Below, piece after piece: positions 61,463-64,000 of a stretch of DNA of 64,000 nucleotides. The stretch's first letter is position 1, and each line of letters begins with the position of its first letter. The notes below the pieces were generated by a model. That model searched no databases. It saw only the letters and a program-made list of their open reading frames with translations, and had not been told where the DNA came from. The stretch lies in assembly GCA_940671915.1 (NCBI GenBank), contig CALNVZ010003434.1, forward strand, positions 23,681,078-23,745,077. Direction: 5' to 3'. The DNA comes from Paracentrotus lividus (Eukaryota > Echinodermata > Echinoidea > Camarodonta > Echinidae). The position numbers were made by a program, and so were the translations under genes.

Positions 61463-62035
61463 TGCACATCTTTGTTTTGAGCAACCAAAGAAAATGTAGC
61501 ACCCAGTCGCTCTCTTTAAACAATATTGAAGTTCTGACAGTTCAATGTCAAATCGTCTGGAAAGTTGATGAAAATGATAACTTTTAATTTCTTTAAAAGA
61601 TCCTGGAATCTACATGACTGAGTAATTTCCCAACAAATTATTTTTTTCAGGGACACCATGTACATGTATAATGCGTATCCCACACCTCACCAATCTTTCT
61701 CGCTTTAGATTAAAAACACCCATTACGTGAATTTCAACACCCTAGCTCGTTGTGCCGAGATATTAAAACTGGTATAAAAATAGGTGTATAATATACATGC
61801 TTCTGAGTTGGAGGTAGACGTTGCAATACCTGACGTCACTAGACTAACTAGTGATATCAATCTCATGGGTGATGGGTAATTGAGAAGGAAAACCCACCAG
61901 GGCGAAACACGAACGGAGTATATACTGGAATTTGACAAACTAAATCCGTTAATACTGTATTAGGATGGACGGGGAAATGGGAGTTAAAGGAGAAGCGATG
62001 GAGATATTGTACAGTACAACCCCCAATTGAAAAAA
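61463..62035. other. Unassigned DNA
   Basis: No supportable feature. The 71-codon minus frame at 61,723-61,938 has no domain. Confidence 0.5.
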
Positions 62036-62075
62036 TAGAGAGAGAGAGAGAGAGAGAAAAAAAAAAGGGGGGGAG
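62036..62075 (+). repeat. (GA)n, A-run and G-run patch
   Basis: Ten GA units at 62,037-62,056, then an A tract and a G tract. Confidence 0.9.
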
Positions 62076-62529
62076 GTGAGTATACTGAACTTTGACAAAC
62101 CAACATTGTTAATTGTTTGTTGATACAACCAAAATTTGATTTGTTTTGAGTATAGAGGTACCATATGAAAAAATAACCCGTAAACCCTGCAATCAAAAAT
62201 ACAGAGAAGAAAGAAACAGAGAGCCAAATCAGTAAATGAAAAAAGAAGATAGAATTCAACCTCAAATAATCTTTGTAAAGTTCATCGGACGTTAGGAGTG
62301 TTTATCAAAATACATGTGTAGTTCAAAAGCCAGAGGGTTTCCCCTGAGTTAGCATTTTATTAATTTTCACACACTTCATGAAATACCCTCCTTTCTCTTG
62401 AATTTTAGAGAAAATTGCAGTTGCAAAAAAAAAATTTGATAGCACACTAGAATGATAAAATACTTGACCTATGGTGGACAATGATACAAAACATCAAACT
62501 ATTTAATAGACATCACAAGGGCACGATTA
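62076..62529. other. Unassigned AT-rich DNA
   Basis: No feature was recognised. The frames overlapping the purine tract are artefacts. Confidence 0.5.
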
Positions 62530-62615
62530 ATAGGCACCCATAAAGACATGCGTTCCGTGTTAAAACTCGAACCCATGACCTTTCCATTATCAGCCAAGTA
62601 ATTGAACTACAATAT
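62530..62615 (-). ncRNA. tRNA-derived SINE fragment
   Basis: The minus strand reads TAGTTCAATTACTTGGC (A-box and anticodon-arm-like), then TGATAATGGAAAGG, then TCATGGGTTCGAGTT (B-box/T-arm-like, plus 62,562-62,576). This is the tRNA order with near-normal spacing. It then continues with CGGAACGCATGTC and TTATGGGTGCC, so it looks like a SINE with a tRNA-like head. Stems are imperfect. Confidence 0.45.
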
Positions 62616-63106
62616 GATTTAGTATAAAGACAGAGTTACTTTCTCTGTGCCAGAGATACTACAATTTAAAAAGTCCAATCTCCAAGTCATACTCTGTACA
62701 TACAATGCTATTACTACATGAGTACAACTGATCAAGTCCGTGCACATAGTTTCCAATCCTCAATTTCCTGTCCATCTAGGTCAAATCATTTGTACACTGA
62801 TGCATGTAATCTTCCAATAACAAACTCTAATATATGTGATACGTCTTGTCGAAATGAGAGAGAAGTCGGAGATCAAAGATCCGAGTAAATCGACAAACTA
62901 ATAAAAAACTCAAAATTTTTTTGGAAATTTTTTTTTATTATTTTCTGGTTCTACCATGCTTCATCTTTGCTCTGTAAAAAAAATGAGTGAAAATGATAAC
63001 GGGAAAGTGGTAAAAAAAGCAGTTTTTCGGCGAGTGTTTTTTCGGTCATAATTTTTTTTTCCGGACATACAAGCGCACGTCCACGCTCATTTCCCTCTCC
63101 GTTTAG
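62616..63106. other. Unassigned AT-rich DNA
   Basis: No supportable feature. A 67-codon minus frame (62,951-63,154) has ordinary composition but no domain. Confidence 0.5.
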
Positions 63107-63176
63107 CTCCGCCCTTAGCAACGCATGCTTTGTTTGTTGGACGTTCACGGTCATGTGTTTGTGTGATTTCTATTGG
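63107..63176 (-). promoter_or_regulatory. Weak promoter-like motif cluster
   Basis: On the minus strand are CCAAT (63,172-63,176), then GTTGCTAAGG (63,113-63,122), an RFX X-box-like half site, overlapping GGGCGGAG (63,107-63,114), a GC-box-like word. The surrounding 150 bp is richer in GC and CpG than its flanks. No TATA box, initiator or confident exon is visible, so this is suggestive only. Confidence 0.2.
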
Positions 63177-63678
63177 CTTTTTGTTTCGTTTTTGTGAGCG
63201 GAATAGCGAACTAAACTCTCTTTAGCTACACTCAGCTGTGCGATGCCACACAACCTGCTGTGAATAAAGCTGTTTCATCGGGATAGCGGGAGCACGCAAA
63301 CGAATGTCAATCTAACAATCGGGTGGGGGGGGGGGTTATGTGGGAAAAGCTACTTATTGCTTGACTTAGCTATCTGGATCCAATGAATAAGTTAATTTCA
63401 GCATTTTATTTTAGGGGCCGCGATATCTGTTGTCCTGATGGGAAATTAAAACCTCCCTATAACAAATTTGGTTCCATCAGGGAAACTAGAGCACACAAAA
63501 GAGGTGACGTGATCATAATACTTCTGATACAAGTATTTAGGTTAAAGTCTTAAGACGCGTAAGAGATGCTAATTTAAAATTGAAAAAAAAATATGGTTTT
63601 AAAATTGGTTGATATTGCATTATGTGGAAACCAATGAGCTAAGGGGGGGGAGTGGCAAATCAATCTAGTTTATAACTG
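63177..63678. other. Unassigned DNA with a G run
   Basis: A G11 run lies at 63,325-63,335. Nothing else is supported. Confidence 0.5.
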
Positions 63679-63798
63679 CGGCTGGTATCCATCTTTTTGG
63701 GAACTACTTTGAAACAACTTTAAGACGGCTTAGAAACAAGTTGAGACGAGTTGTTGAGACGTCGCGGAGACGTCTCCGCGAGGTGAGATAGCACCCAT
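63679..63798. mobile_element. GACGTCTCC MITE, copy 3, degraded or shorter
   Basis: The right end TCTCCGCGAGGTGAGATAGCACC and the 20-bp palindrome TCGCGGAGACGTCTCCGCGA (63,762-63,781) match copy 1. The left end GCTGGTATCCATC is only a partial match. Interior TTGAGACGAGTTGTTGAGAC is related to the GAGACGTCTC words. Confidence 0.6.
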
Positions 63799-64000
63799 AG
63801 CTACTAGCAAATTTCTGCAGTTTTTTTTACAAAGTAATGTGTTTAAGAAAAGTAGCGTTTTAACTAAACACGACGAAACAAAAATACGATTTACTCTTAA
63901 AATAATTCATTTCTAAAAATTATTAATATCTTCTTATTACTGGTAACAAGTTTGATCAATAAAAGACGAGATCGAGCAAATCATTATACGTTTTTATTTT
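63799..64000. other. Unassigned AT-rich DNA to the window edge
   Basis: No feature was seen. Confidence 0.5.

Overview
This looks like non-coding, repeat-rich DNA from an animal genome. It is AT-rich, with long (CT/GA)n, (CA/GT)n, (CAT)n and (TA)n arrays, homopolymers up to 44 bases, two decayed non-LTR retrotransposons of animal type, and many short inverted-repeat (MITE-like) DNA elements. No bacterial-style gene density, operon, rRNA or intact tRNA is visible. The mix of MITEs and LINEs resembles marine invertebrate genomes. An echinoderm such as a sea urchin is my best guess, but that is inference. I found no host protein-coding gene I can defend. Nearly all the short open reading frames are chance frames in AT-rich or low-complexity DNA.

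Layout. 0-5 kb: an edge minisatellite, a TA-flanked 981-bp inverted-repeat element that repeats one 15-bp word eight times, a (CT)n array and a 152-bp fold-back element. 7.5-11.2 kb: a badly decayed minus-strand LINE, readable from endonuclease to reverse transcriptase to its 3' tail. 17.4-20.9 kb: a reverse-oriented poly(A) tail with an AATAAA signal, a hairpin MITE rich in GACGTCTCC, a 620-bp element carrying direct repeats that look like nuclear-receptor half-sites, (CA)n arrays, and a compound element with CCGTCACACTGAG-type ends. 28.4-29.9 kb: a 5'-truncated, frameshifted Jockey-group LINE on the plus strand. 32.3 kb: a small fold-back element. 33.8-47 kb: a cluster of homopurine/homopyrimidine arrays and a 110-bp tandem duplication. 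47-53 kb: modular repeats A and B in the order B...A-B-A, a TAA-flanked 406-bp MITE, and a 94-bp GC-rich hairpin inserted in one A copy. 54-59 kb: a second GACGTCTCC MITE, a TA-flanked Tc1/mariner-type MITE, a (TA)74 tract, a TAA-flanked 242-bp MITE, and two tandem copies of a 170-bp palindrome. 60-64 kb: (CT)n, (GA)n, a tRNA-like SINE fragment, a weak promoter-like patch and a third GACGTCTCC element.

Few parts here act together as genes. The best candidates for something new are the mobile DNA: MITE families with unrelated interiors but shared ends and TAA/TTA target duplications, an element carrying DR1/DR2-like arrays, and an insertion whose empty site survives in a neighbouring paralogous repeat.
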